From contig JAEUBA010000037.1 of assembly GCA_018257865.1 (NCBI GenBank), positions 124,001 to 188,000 on the forward strand: 64,000 bases of DNA, written 5' to 3'. Shown here one piece after another: positions 10,605-20,649 of this stretch. Each line of letters opens with the position of its first letter. Position 1 is the stretch's first letter. Position numbers and translations under genes: made by a program. The notes beneath the pieces were generated by a model. That model searched no databases, was not told the DNA's origin, and was given only the letters and a program-made list of their open reading frames with translations. The stretch is from Stereocaulon alpinum (lineage: Eukaryota > Ascomycota > Lecanoromycetes > Lecanorales > Stereocaulaceae).

Positions 10605-11375
10605 TCAATGAGACGGAGAGCTCCATGAGCCTAGAAAGCTATTTACCATGATATCTTCTGGCGTGCTTGTCGTCACATTGGAGACTGTCCGTTCAGAGAG
10701 CACCTTCTCTCCCGGGCTGATATTCTGAAGCGCACGTAACTCAAGACATGGTTTGGAGGACACCCGCAGTGAGTCGCTTGGTGTGACAAGCTGAGCTGAA
10801 CGAGTCGTTGTGCATTTCTTGACCCATGAAATGCTGTAGCTTTGCCACTGCTGGAGGCATAGGTGTGCAAGGGCGCGGTAGAGGACGGCACACACATGGC
10901 TGGGGAACGTGGTATACATTTCGCAAATCTCCCTCCGATCCTTGACGATCGGCGTGATCGATAGGCGGATCGTAACCGCCATTTGACTGAGGGATTGTGG
11001 GTCCTGCTTGAAGTTCGAGTCCCAAGAGACCATTGTGCTCGGGTTGAACAAGGAATTGGAGCCGACAGCCGGGATGTCGAAAGCGGAAGTTGACGGCTTG
11101 GACATCATGAGCACGCCAATGCGACATGCTTCACGCCAGATGTGGCGGAATTTATCCCACGTCTTAATCGCCGAGGTTGTCTTCGGCATCACTCCCATCC
11201 CCCCAGAAAAAAGGAAAACCGGGCAATGGCCCGGCCAGAGACCTGGGATGATAGTATCAATAGTAGGTGCTGTGGCAGTTGCCGTGGATGAAGTAGGCAG
11301 TTCAAGGTCATGCTCCGGACCATCAGTAATTATATATATATGAGAAGAAAGAAGACCAGGCAGTGGCCCAGCCAA
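10605..11375 (-). pseudogene. 256-codon open frame containing both shared family segments; unknown
   Basis: This is the longest frame in the accessory region. Near its N-terminus it has IIITDGPEHDLELPT-like sequence (the dispersed block), then WDKFRHIWREACRIGVLMMS, then the segment paralogous to 8889-8990 (IPAVGSNSLFNPSTMVSWD). The middle contains FPSHVCAVLYRALAHLC. The order of shared segments differs from the 8.2-9.0 kb copy, so the frame may read through a junction between repeats rather than be a single protein. No known domain is recognised. Confidence 0.35.
11020..11121 (-). repeat. Paralogous exon fragment, copy 2
   Basis: Aligns without gaps to 8889-8990; see that entry. It lies inside the 10605-11375 frame. 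Confidence 0.65.
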
Positions 11376-11613
11376 TGGCCTGAGGTAGGCAGTCTAAGGT
11401 CATACTCCGGACCATCAGTAATTATATATATATGAAAAAAAGGGAAGACCAGGCAGTGGCCCAGCCAATGGCCTGAGGTAGGCAGTTTAAGGTCATACTC
11501 CGGACCATCATTAATTATATATATACACATATGAAAAAAAGAGAAGACCAGGCAGTGGCCCAGCCAATGGCCTGGGGTAGGCAGTTTAAGGTCATGCTCT
11601 GGACCGTTAGTAA
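11293..11613. repeat. Tandem array of about 92-99 bp units with AT tracts
   Basis: Units start at 11293, 11385, 11478 and 11577 (the last is partial). Each has GGCAGTYTAAGGTCAT, then CTCCGGACCATCA, an (AT)n tract, a purine-rich stretch, and a segment containing CAGCCAATGGCCTG. The first part of each unit is the same conserved block found singly at about 6.11, 8.64 and 9.98 kb. Confidence 0.85.
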
Positions 11614-11778
11614 GAACCCTTTGTCAGTATGTCTGTTAGCGAGGATCGCACACATTGAGTGTATCGGCACTGAGGAGCAACGTTGAGAATTGACTTTTGA
11701 TTGCACTAGTATCTGCTCTCATACAAGAAAACATCAGAGAAAACAATGGTATTAGACCTGCGGTCTTGTTGCGCCTCC

Positions 11779-12030
11779 TCATGCTTGATCTCTGGAACCA
11801 ACTTCGTAGCGTTGCGCTTTTGTCGCGCGTTGCTTGGCGGAAGCCTCGGCGGATGCTGAAGCCACTCGACTCTTCTGCAGAGCTAGGGTTGCATCTGACA
11901 AGATGTCAGGAAGGAAATAAGAGTACTGAATGATCCGACTCCTCCAGCGGTTGAGAGCCCGTATGTGGTCTGACTTGTTCCAGTCGAAGCTTCGGCCTCC
12001 GCAAATTAAGACGGTAATGGGAGAAGAGGT
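11779..12030 (-). pseudogene. Coding-like stretch without start or partner exons
   Basis: The stop-to-stop frame (83 residues) reads like real protein: FDWNKSDHIRALNRWRSR followed by an Ala/Ser/Lys/Gln-rich helix (LALQKSRVASASAEASAK). It ends at TGA 11781-11779, and a TGA lies just upstream at 12033-12031. It could be an internal exon of a decayed gene. The family is not recognised. Confidence 0.35.
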
Positions 12031-12298
12031 TCACTTTTGTGAGAGGATGCGGTATGTCTTGTGTCAGAATAGATTCTGGGATGTTTTACTGCCAAAGAGT
12101 CAGGCAGGCCCATCTCACTGGGGAAGAAAGAGGTACCATCCATTGCAGGAGCCCTGAATGAAGTCATTGAAGCTAAACACTATCATCAGCCTACGTGGCC
12201 AGAAGCAATTTCGTGATAACGCAAGTCTTTGTTGGTACCATCGCTTCATTCGACACCTCACGACAGCAACGCCAGCCTCAAACACTGTTATAATCGCG

Positions 12299-12894
12299 CT
12301 AGACTAGGGAGAAATATATATAAAACTCGGATGTGCTCTTTCGTGCCTTGGACAGACCGGTAGGTCTAACGCGGCCACCTATCACTGTGAGTAAGATTTT
12401 CGTTGAAGACTCTGTATGAGACTGGGAACAAGACTTACTTGGGTGTACAATAGATCTCTCAAAGACGCAACTCGCCCGATATACTCCCTCTGGAGGAAAT
12501 CTATGGTAGTATCTATTGCTCAGGTGATGGAAGCGCACTGGAGCTTGACGATAACTACCAATCGATGCATTTGGCAGCCTCAGCTCTAATGCCCCTAGAA
12601 TTTGGAGAACATCAGCCGGTTTTCAACTCTCTTTTCAAGAAGACCAAAGTTGCACTTGGAACACCATTAGCAGCACAAAAGCAGACGGTGTAGGATGTAA
12701 CGGGTAAGGCTAAGGTTTCGAAACGGTAGAGGCATTGTTGCTAACAGTAGCTTGCTATCGACGATGAGCTGTTTGAGAATGCTCATCGCCGCATGACGTG
12801 CGCTATTCACGTGGCCTTGAACTTTGCGTGCAATTTTTAGTAGAATCGATGACGACCGCAGCAAGTTGTCACCCGAGATTCCAATCCTAAGCAC
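12299..12894 (-). pseudogene. Unrecognised exon-like frames with one good intron
   Basis: A minus-strand frame at 12667-12894 (GISGDNLLRSSSILLKIAR and a basic, Leu-rich end) and another at 12299-12538 look protein-like. Within the second, a GTAAGT donor after IVHP and a CTCACAG acceptor near 12385 form a plausible intron of about 55 bp. No start codon, domain or full exon chain is evident. Confidence 0.25.
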
Positions 12895-13063
12895 ATTGTT
12901 AGTCGCGATATTCAGAGCATCAGCAAAGGGAACGCTGCAAACCTTCTATTCTTGTCATCAGGACGATCAACCTGACCTCAACAGATAGAACCGAGAGTTG
13001 CATTCCCCACTTTCCTTACATTCGCTAAACAATATCCTCGAAAACGCTGTCAAGATCAGTCTC

Positions 13064-13684
13064 CTAAGTTGTATGTATAGAGTCCAAGACTTTACCTGTT
13101 ATGCCGACATTTTCAACCCCTTCTTTCTCCGAATTTCTGACGAAGGTGCTAGTGGATGTTGATGCGGAGGGATGATCCATGAATCGTAAAAGCAGGTAAC
13201 ATATCGACCTTCGAGGCAGTAGTTGCTCCTTCGAAGATAGAATCCAGATGGGGATCAACGATGAAGCCTTCCAACGGATGATAACACAAGTAATCTTATC
13301 GAAGTTTGTTGGGTAGAGGGAGATCGACCTTCGAGGCAGTAGTTGCTCCTTCGAAGATAGAATCCAGATGGGGATCAACGATAAAGCCTTCCAACGGATG
13401 ATAACACAAGTAATCTTATCGAAGTTTGTTGAGTGGAGGGAGAGCGACCTTTGAGGCAATAGTTGCTCCTTCGAAAATAAAATCCAGAGTGAGTAATCTT
13501 GGCAGATTTGTTGAGTGGAGGGAGAGCGACCTTTGAGGCAATAGTTGCTCCTTCGAAAATACAATCCAGAGTGAGTAATCTTGGTAGATTCGTTGAGTGG
13601 AGGGAGAGGCGTCGAACCGCCTGCTTGTCTGAAGGCTTCGGGGTCAAGACACTCGTCGTCTAGTGTTGATTCAACACAGGTCAT
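13064..13684 (-). other. Open frame running through a minisatellite
   Basis: The 206-residue frame begins MTCVESTLDDECLDPEAFRQ and then runs through the tandem array at 13201-13604, giving internal repeats of the type KITCVIIRW and ILSSKEQLLPRR. The frame changes length with the repeat unit (120 and 82 bp). The repeat explains the openness, so translation is doubtful, although the first 20 residues look genuine. Confidence 0.25.
13201..13604. repeat. Minisatellite: two 120-bp and two 82-bp units
   Basis: Units are 13201-13320, 13321-13440, 13441-13522 and 13523-13604. The two long units differ at only a few bases, as do the two short ones. The short form lacks 38 bp present in the middle of the long form. 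Confidence 0.9.
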
Positions 13685-13699
13685 ATAAGATAGGGAAGT

Positions 13700-14740
13700 A
13701 TTCTCTTTGCTCCTAGGATCGATGGTGAAAGTCAGTACAGAAGCAGCAAAGCGGAGTTACGAGGAATTGGGACTGTAGCTTGCCTTCCTCCCCACAAAGT
13801 GGGCCAATCCGGGGTGGGACAAGCCCTGGGCTATTTTCTTCTGCCCTGGGCTTGATCACGAGAGTCAGCAAGAAGTTGAACAAGTATGGATTGACAGTGA
13901 GGAAGATCTTGCCTCGTCCTCCCCCAACCTTCCACCATCTCTGCCCGCCCCTGGAGAATCATCGTCTTCCCCCACCAGGCCGAGCCTGCTCACCCTCCCT
14001 CCCACTCTTTGCGAAAGTTCGATTGGATGTGCATGCAGAGAGCGCAGGCTCGATTTTCGTTCATGTAAAAGTGTCGCACAATGGCGACGTCGTTGTTGTG
14101 AGCACAGGTTGGGCACCGACTTGGTAGGATCTAGCCTTTTCTTGTGTTGTTTGGCGGTAGGTTGTCTGTGATATTGCACGACTAATCGAAGGTGCAGGTG
14201 CTGACCGACTTTCATGAAGGTGACGCGTACTTGAGAAATTTGCAGAAGCGAGTGGCTGCAAGTATCTGCTTCAGAAATCAGCTCTTCTTTCCTGAAGTTC
14301 GCAATAACTCTCTGAAACTTATGCAGATGGTTGGTCGGAAGCTTCTGCTCCTTAAAAACACCCTTGACATGTTTCTCGTTTGAAGAATCTTGAGGATATG
14401 AATGACCAAGTAAAGTGAGGACGCTTGCCCATTTCCTTGCTCGATACGCAGAACGTTCTGCCAGCCACCTGAGGGCAGTATTTGCGACTGACTTCGAGCC
14501 ATCCACCTATGATGTCGTGAGGAGTCTGGTTCGCAGTCTTGGCGAAGGATGTGTGATCTTGCGGATCGTCATATTAGAAGAGCATGGTCAGCAGGTTCAA
14601 GCATTACAAAGAGGAGTGACGAACGCTGGAAACCTTGTATATCTTGGTAGTCTGCGGGTACTTCGAGGAGTGATCGCATGCATTCTCTATCTAGCGCTCT
14701 GCAACGTCGGCTCAACTCTTGCCTGCCTGCTTCGTAGCCA
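13700..14740. other. Accessory stretch, no gene resolved
   Basis: Long but mutually overlapping frames occur on both strands (minus 13865-14506, plus 14415-14828). The part near 13960-14010 is similar to 15190-15230 (CCCTCCCACTCT and flanks), suggesting an old duplication around the palindrome. No protein family is recognised. Confidence 0.3.
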
Positions 14741-14744
14741 TCAT

Positions 14745-15016
14745 AGCGAGAAAACGGCAGTGCACCAGTACGACTCCCTCGAGCACCGTTATGCTCCAAC
14801 CTCACAGCCCATGAGACTGTGCGCTTAGCATCCAATGCCCAAGGCTGCACCCATAGACCCACGTCCAATACACACGCCTCAAGAAGTGAGAATTGGACGT
14901 GGGTCTATTGGTGCAGCCTTGGGCATTCGATACTGAGCGCACAGTTTCGCGAGCTTTGGGGTTGGAGCATAAAGACGCTCGAAGGAGTCGTACTGGTGTA
15001 CTGCCTTTTTCTCGCT
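14745..15016. repeat. Large imperfect palindrome with 126-bp arms
   Basis: The arms 14745-14870 and 14891-15016 are reverse complements around a 20-bp loop. The inner 55 bp are almost perfect and the outer half is more diverged. The arms produce mirrored open frames on both strands (both read NAQGCT.RPTSN), which are therefore not evidence of genes. Confidence 0.85.
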
Positions 15017-15856
15017 GACTTCTTGCCGGTCGGCTCTTCTCACCAGTTTCGTGGTTATTCATGTCTGGGAGACACTGTATTCTCTTCCAGAATAGATTTA
15101 GCATGAAAAAGTAACAGGAAACAGCTCTGAGAGAACTCACCAAAAGCCCGCTCCAGCCACCTTCCACCTCGACCAACCGTTGTATTTCCGACGAAGTCAG
15201 CCCGCCCGCCCACCCTCCCACTCTCTACTGAAACGGCATAGCCGGCTAGTAGGGAGCGTGGGCTGATATCGACTTAATAAGGGTAGTCCCGGTTGTGCGG
15301 ATCTGTATGCTTCTAGGACTTTTCAGATTGTTTCTATAGAAGGAGGGAGGCCCTAGATCATATCTTACTTGATGTTTCAACATAGCGATACCCAAAGACT
15401 GTACCAGGGACATGGTGGATTCATTCGGAAAGAGCAGCATGAGTGCCATGACGATGGTAATTCTGCAGTGGTAGCTCCTGCATTGTTGGAGGATTCAACA
15501 GATAGGTTAGTAAGTTATGGTGTCAAAAGAAGATGAGCTGGTACTCACAAGATGCAGTTCTCTACGGTCAGATAATCTTGTTTTTAGCCAGCTCTTTTGT
15601 TGTCAAGTACGCGTTCTGACAGATTGTAATGATAGAGCTCGTGACATTGCAGCAGCTCTCAATGGCGATAGCCTGGATTAGGTAGGCTGTCGATGCAAAA
15701 GATGATCGTGTGCATGTAAGCTACTTCGCGAAATTCGTAGGAGTCGACACTCGATGTGGGTGACGAGGCTCAAGGGTGGCAGACCATCATGGCCAACATA
15801 GGAATCTGCAAATTACCATTAGTAAGACTTCGGACAGATCTCGCTCATGCTATTGC

Positions 15857-16977
15857 TCACATACTTCTGTGTCCATAAAGAAGTAGGTGATCTTTCTTGA
15901 AAGTAAATGGAGGAAGAACCGAACTTGGCAATCTAAGAAAGACTGATTCACCGTGGAGCTGGGTGACTTTGACCAGTCTCCGTGCCTCTTGCCAGGTCAA
16001 TTCATGAAAGCTGATAGAAGCAGTTGGTTGTGTGAGGAAGAAGATGACGGTCAGGTTGATGGCAGTAATCTTCACGTACTCGACAGGCTGTCGATGTAAC
16101 AGCAGCCTTGGTGCCGACGCCGACCGTGTTGAAAATGACCAAATTAGAATTATGAGATTGTTGAACGTGCTCGAGGGGTTCTTCCGAAGCAGAGATGATG
16201 TCGAATGGGTTAGGTGAGCCTGTTCGTGGTAGTGGTTGTCAGCAGGAATCATGGCTGTATGATGTCGGTGAAAGCACTTACGTCTGGATTGCGACCGCGA
16301 GCTTCGCCGCTCTTGAGATCCACAAATGCATCCTCATATAGGTAATTGCAGGTGCAAGAGAGCTGAGTCATGTGTTGAAGCCTGTTCGTGGTAGTGGTTG
16401 TCAGCAGGAATCATGGCTGTATGATGTCGGTGAAAGCACTTACGTCTGGATTGCGACCGCGAGCTTCGCCGCTCTTGAGATCCACAAATGCATTCTCATG
16501 TAGGTAATTGCAGGTGTAAGAGATCTGAGTCGTGGTGAGTCAAAGGCATGTTGAAGCAAGGACGTGGTGGTGGGTGAGGACGAGGATGAAGGTGTTGTTG
16601 CACTCATCCTCGCAAGCCTCAACCGCCAGTTGCATACGTCCTGAGAACATCGAAGATGCATTGATCTCATCGAATTCATGAACGTAAGATTTGCAGAGCG
16701 TTGAAGATAAGGAGATGTGTGTAGTAACAAGTATGTGGATGCTTGGTTGACAGGCTGAAGATGGTGGATGAAATCGAGTTGTGAGGAGGAAGGCAAGAAG
16801 GAGGTTCTTGTACGAGGAGCTGAAAATCTCTGCACGAGCTAAGGGCTCGTATTTGTGATCTTCGGTGGGGAGAAGAGTCCTAATTGGACGAAGAGCAAGG
16901 CTAGTGGAGTACGTGACGCTGTGGGAGGGGTGAATATGATTTTGTTGAGGAAGGTGGCTGGTTTGGTCGGCGGTCAA
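15857..16977 (-). pseudogene. Unrecognised multi-exon gene or relic with a duplicated exon
   Basis: Two 81-bp exon-like units (16444-16524 and 16282-16362, minus strand) each lie between a CTCAG acceptor and a GTAAGT donor. They encode nearly identical 27-residue peptides containing CNYLHENAFVDLKSGEA and CNYLYEDAFVDLKSGEA. Downstream, one frame reads SPNPFDIISASEEPLEHVQQ and NLVIFNTVGVGTKAAV, which is protein-like, though the phase at that join is not resolved. The frame actually in phase reads AHLTHSTSSLLRKN. Upstream frames at 16540-16977 may hold 5' exons. No family is recognised, and I cannot tell an active gene from a relic. Confidence 0.4.
16218..16541. repeat. Tandem duplication of a 162-bp unit
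   Basis: 16218-16379 and the following unit from 16380 match almost base for base over their first 150 bp and then diverge. Each carries a complete exon with both splice sites. Confidence 0.9.
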
Positions 16978-16989
16978 GGGAATGAATCG

Positions 16990-18140
16990 GGGAATGAATC
17001 AGGACCTTGGACATTCCCGATCCTTCTATGAGGGAAATAAGTTTTGCAAGTTCGCTATGTCAAAGATTGGTGCTTTGGGAAAGGATCTCTCGGTACTGTT
17101 TGGTTTCAGACAGAAGCGCTGTGTTTCTATGATATTCCGGAATCAGAGGTAGAAAAGGAATCTTGTGATACTGTACAGGGAAATTTCCAGTAATTGCCGG
17201 TTACCTGTCTTGTCTTCACTTTTTTCTTGGACATGTGAACTTGTTATTTCTGCCTCGATAGATCTAGGATAATTGGTCTATGCACCGTGATATCAGATCA
17301 CGATAGATGACACTTTCAATAGATTTTGGGTCTTTCCGGGCATGCTTCTTTGTCTTCCACTGTTCCAACAGTGGCTACGTATACTGGCCGGTTTCTCTAA
17401 TGAACAAACATAATCGCTTGTCAGGTGAGCAAAGAAGTCCATACCCTGATTTAAGGCAGAGATTATATTACCCCTTTACTTCTCCTTAAGTGACAACATG
17501 AAAGGGTCTTGGGAAGTTTTTCTTGTCGTATGTTCGATTTTGTCATACTTTGAACGATAGGGAAGGAACGTTCTGACTCGTAGACTTCTAGGCGGCTTGA
17601 TGAGGCTCACACTCCTTTATCTCAGCGCCCCAGAGCCAGCTCTTAGGGCTTTCATCAGATTTTCTGGCTTGAGAAAGATTAGTGTTTCGATTGGGAGCGC
17701 ATCTGCGCTGGAACGTCGACCTGTAGAGCTATACTCAAGGCTACTCGTCTCACTAGAGCTTCCACTGTTGAAAGGCGTAATTGGAGCTCGCTCGAATCAT
17801 CGCGGACTTATGCTTGCGATCAGCCAAGATGTCTGTCAAAGACAGACTATCGAAATTGTGGGCCGACACGGCGGTCTTGAAGGAGGACTCTAGAAGAAGG
17901 CTGTTGTGCGTTGGGTAGCGCCGATACGAGAAAGAAGCGTTTGGAATTCTGAATATGAGAATCTGATTTGGCAATGCAATGATTGAAGCAATCTGACCGA
18001 AAACCCGTCCCTTCGATCCATCAACTAGCTTTGTAGAAGGATTCTGCAATTTGGATCTGTCATGTACTGGAGACGTCATAACATGTTTGACTTTCTAACC
18101 TAAAGTGCGTCTGCAAAATATGTACACTTAGCTTTCCGCG
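16990..18140. other. Gene-free stretch
   Basis: Minor frames at 17597-17893 (plus) and 17753-18079 (minus) overlap each other, and neither shows a motif. The right part should contain the 3' UTR of the haloacid dehalogenase gene. Confidence 0.4.
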
Positions 18141-18146
18141 CGAAGT

Positions 18147-18974
18147 TCAGTCTATACACGAATGGGACGGTGAGAAATGCTGACTTTGCTTCTTCATATG
18201 CTTCTTTACACCTTCAACGACCTCTCCCAAGCCCTTTGCGATGAACGTAGGCCTTCCAATATCACCCTGGACCAGTCCATCCGTCCATCCATTTCCAGCT
18301 CGATCAACCCAAGCAGCTTGCATACCCATAGACCTCGCTCCAAGAATGTCGAACGGATTGCCGCTTACCAGCCACATTTCGCCCATTGCTTCTTTCGTCG
18401 CGGACTTTCCCACTTTCTCGGCGAGATGCGTGTACACATCCGGATGTGGCTTGAATCGCTTGACTTCTTCGACAGTGACCATGTCTTTGAAGACTGATAC
18501 ATGCGGTCCGAGATCTGGCGATGACTTCACAGAATTGGTGACCATGGACTGTGTGCCGTTGGAGAATACTACAGCGGTGATGCCGGATTCTTTCGAGAGA
18601 GCTTCCAGGGCTGGAGATACGTCTGGAAAGGTCGATAGAGAGTCGTAGGCTTTCATCAATGAGGCAATAGAATCGTCATCCAACGAAAGTCCAGATTCTG
18701 CAAGAGCATGGCCAAGAGAATTGCGCGTTATAGATGAGAATGGTTCGTATTGGTCTTGTACAGCGTCAGTGGGTGTTGGAGTTATTGAATGGTCATACAT
18801 ACTCATGCTATTGAATCGCCATGTATACTCAAGCTGATAACGTCTCCACAGAGTCGCAAGATTCGCAGCTTTATCTTTTCCGAAATGGGTGGAGAGCTCT
18901 TTCGCAATTGACTCTGTAGAGAGCAATGTCCCGTAGAGATCGAAAGCGATGATTGTCTGATCTTTGGTAGCCAT
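18147..18974 (-). CDS. HAD-superfamily, haloacid dehalogenase type II
   Basis: This single-exon gene encodes 275 aa from the ATG at 18974; an in-frame ATG at 18995 would add seven residues. All four HAD motifs are visible: FDLYGTLLS with the nucleophilic Asp near residue 12, VVFSNGTQ (motif II) around 138-145, FKPHPDVY with the conserved Lys near 177, and VSGNPFDILGARSMGMQAAW (motif IV, type II haloacid dehalogenase form) near 200. The family hydrolyses L-2-haloacids through an aspartyl ester, but fungal members often act on other small acids or are uncharacterised. It is the only intact gene in the accessory stretch and has normal coding character. Confidence 0.85.
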   Translation of the reverse strand: MATKDQTIIAFDLYGTLLSTESIAKELSTHFGKDKAANLATLWRRYQLEYTWRFNSMSMYDHSITPTPTDAVQDQYEPFSSITRNSLGHALAESGLSLDDDSIASLMKAYDSLSTFPDVSPALEALSKESGITAVVFSNGTQSMVTNSVKSSPDLGPHVSVFKDMVTVEEVKRFKPHPDVYTHLAEKVGKSATKEAMGEMWLVSGNPFDILGARSMGMQAAWVDRAGNGWTDGLVQGDIGRPTFIAKGLGEVVEGVKKHMKKQSQHFSPSHSCID

Positions 18975-18999
18975 ATTCTCACAAGCTATCTTCAAATCA

Positions 19000-20000
19000 A
19001 CTCCTTTACAGAAGCATCAGACCATTTCCTGAAGACAGCGGAAGGGTGGGATGTCTCGCCGTTTGATGACGTTGATTTGTCATTCAGCGTTTCGGCGTTA
19101 CGGCGGGCCATTAAGCCTTACTGATAGAGCCCGAAAAATCGTAGGATCGTCCTCACTGTCCAAGGTCCATAACATCAAGGCTGTTTCAGTGGTGAGTTTC
19201 AACGATTTCGAAAACAAAGACGAGAGGGCTTACATTTCGCTGTTCTGACCTCGTTCGAAATCCGCGAATCGGAACACCAACGATCAAGTCAGTGAGTCAA
19301 GATAGAGCTCACTGTCGTATGCTCATGGCTGCGCTAATAATTGATCGTGGATTAGCAATGCCGTGCCTGGAGCGGCTCCCCAAATATGCTCCCGGACCAG
19401 GTCATAGGAAAGTGCCCCAAGCAGCATTTGGGTGTTCGACATCAGTCGTTTTTAAGTCTGCGCTAGGGTACCCTAGCTTTCTGAGCGGACGCCGCTTCAG
19501 AAGACTACGGGAAGATCAACAGTCCAGATGACTTGCGCGGTGTCACAGAGATTGTTCTAACTCAAACGGCCATAGAATCGCAATTATAGACTCTTGCTGC
19601 AGTACCCATGAAAACTGGATACCATACGCTGAGCAATGCATCGCCTTATGAAGGTAACAGTATGTATGATTTTACCATTTCGTCGAATCCTAATGGCCCG
19701 CCCTAAAGTAAGATACCTTACGTACCTTACCTCAGACGGTTATCTTGGCGCAGCTTGGCGTAAAAGATCGGAACCTCATGTTTTGTATTCTAGGTCAACG
19801 CATCATCAGTACCATGTCTTCATTGCCGTCCTTATTCATGATAAGGGATTCCACATGTGACATTTGAATGACAAAAGAACAGTTCGCTAAGCCTTGCTAG
19901 TATCATTGATGGTCCGCTAATCTCGATGACCTCTGGCACAGGGCCCAGCAAGCTTCAACCTCATATACAATGTCTTTCAGAACCTCTTAAGATCCTCTAC
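19000..20000. other. Gene-free stretch
   Basis: It contains the upstream region of the dehalogenase gene and short plus-strand frames (19292-19531, 19636-19860) without motifs. Confidence 0.4.
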
Positions 20001-20014
20001 CTGTCTTCTTCATT

Positions 20015-20640
20015 ATGTTTCACAGACTCAAGGGCGAGTCAAAAGAGAAGAACCAGAGGAGAAAGCTCAGCAACGGCTTACAACGTTTCATGGATGGGGA
20101 AACCAAGTACAGGCTTGCTAAGGGGATGGATCTGATTGGATTAGAAAACCTAATCACCAATGTTGCTATGGACATTCTCATGTCATTCCCACCGGAACTC
20201 CAGAGCTTAACGCATCGCGCTGTGCAGAGCAATCCCAAAGTTGCAGGAATACGTTGATCTCGGCTATCTACTTCTATTATGGCACAGATTTGTTCGAACA
20301 TCTCAGACCATACGAAACACTTATTGCAACGATTTCCATCTGTTGACAAGGAAGTTTGGATTAAAGAGTCTTACATTACAGTGATCCGTGACTACATCCA
20401 AGCAGCAACCCGGCACGATGGCAGCTGCGACCTATGCCGGCGTTATAGATTTAACCTCACAAAGCATCATCTTGTGCCTAGAGCGGTGCATGAGATGGTG
20501 CTCAAGGAAGGTTGGCAGAACGAACATAAGTTGAGCCAGATAGGCTGGCTCTGCTGGGCGTGTCATGGTTTTGCGCACAACAAATATCACGGGTCATGTT
20601 GGCGACGAATTATGTGAGCATTGACTGACTTCGAAAGAGA
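20015..20640 (+). pseudogene. Decayed fungal HNH nuclease-domain gene
   Basis: The plus-strand frame starting near 20015 contains SFPPELQSLTHRAVQSNP, an in-frame TGA at 20255-20257, then (20279-20617) CDLCRRYRFNLTKHHLVPRA, GWLCWACHGFAHN. These match the fungal HNH layout with CxxC, HHLxPR and CxxCH metal and catalytic residues all kept. After FAHN the expected continuation (a LATN-like segment) is found in another frame (VMLATNYVSID), so a frameshift follows the domain. The stop plus the frameshift indicate a pseudogene. The family is widespread in fungi and its target is unknown. Confidence 0.65.
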
Positions 20641-20649
20641 AGTGACATC

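Noticed and set aside
13201..13604. CRISPR-like array
   Set aside because: Units are contiguous without unique spacers, and the genome is eukaryotic.
13600..13660. tRNA-like sequence with a GGTTCGA box on the minus strand
   Set aside because: No acceptor stem or box A at the right distance; the minus strand reads as protein (TLDDECLDPEAFRQ).
14802..15221. Opposed open frames with the same peptide on both strands
   Set aside because: Produced by the palindrome at 14745-15016.
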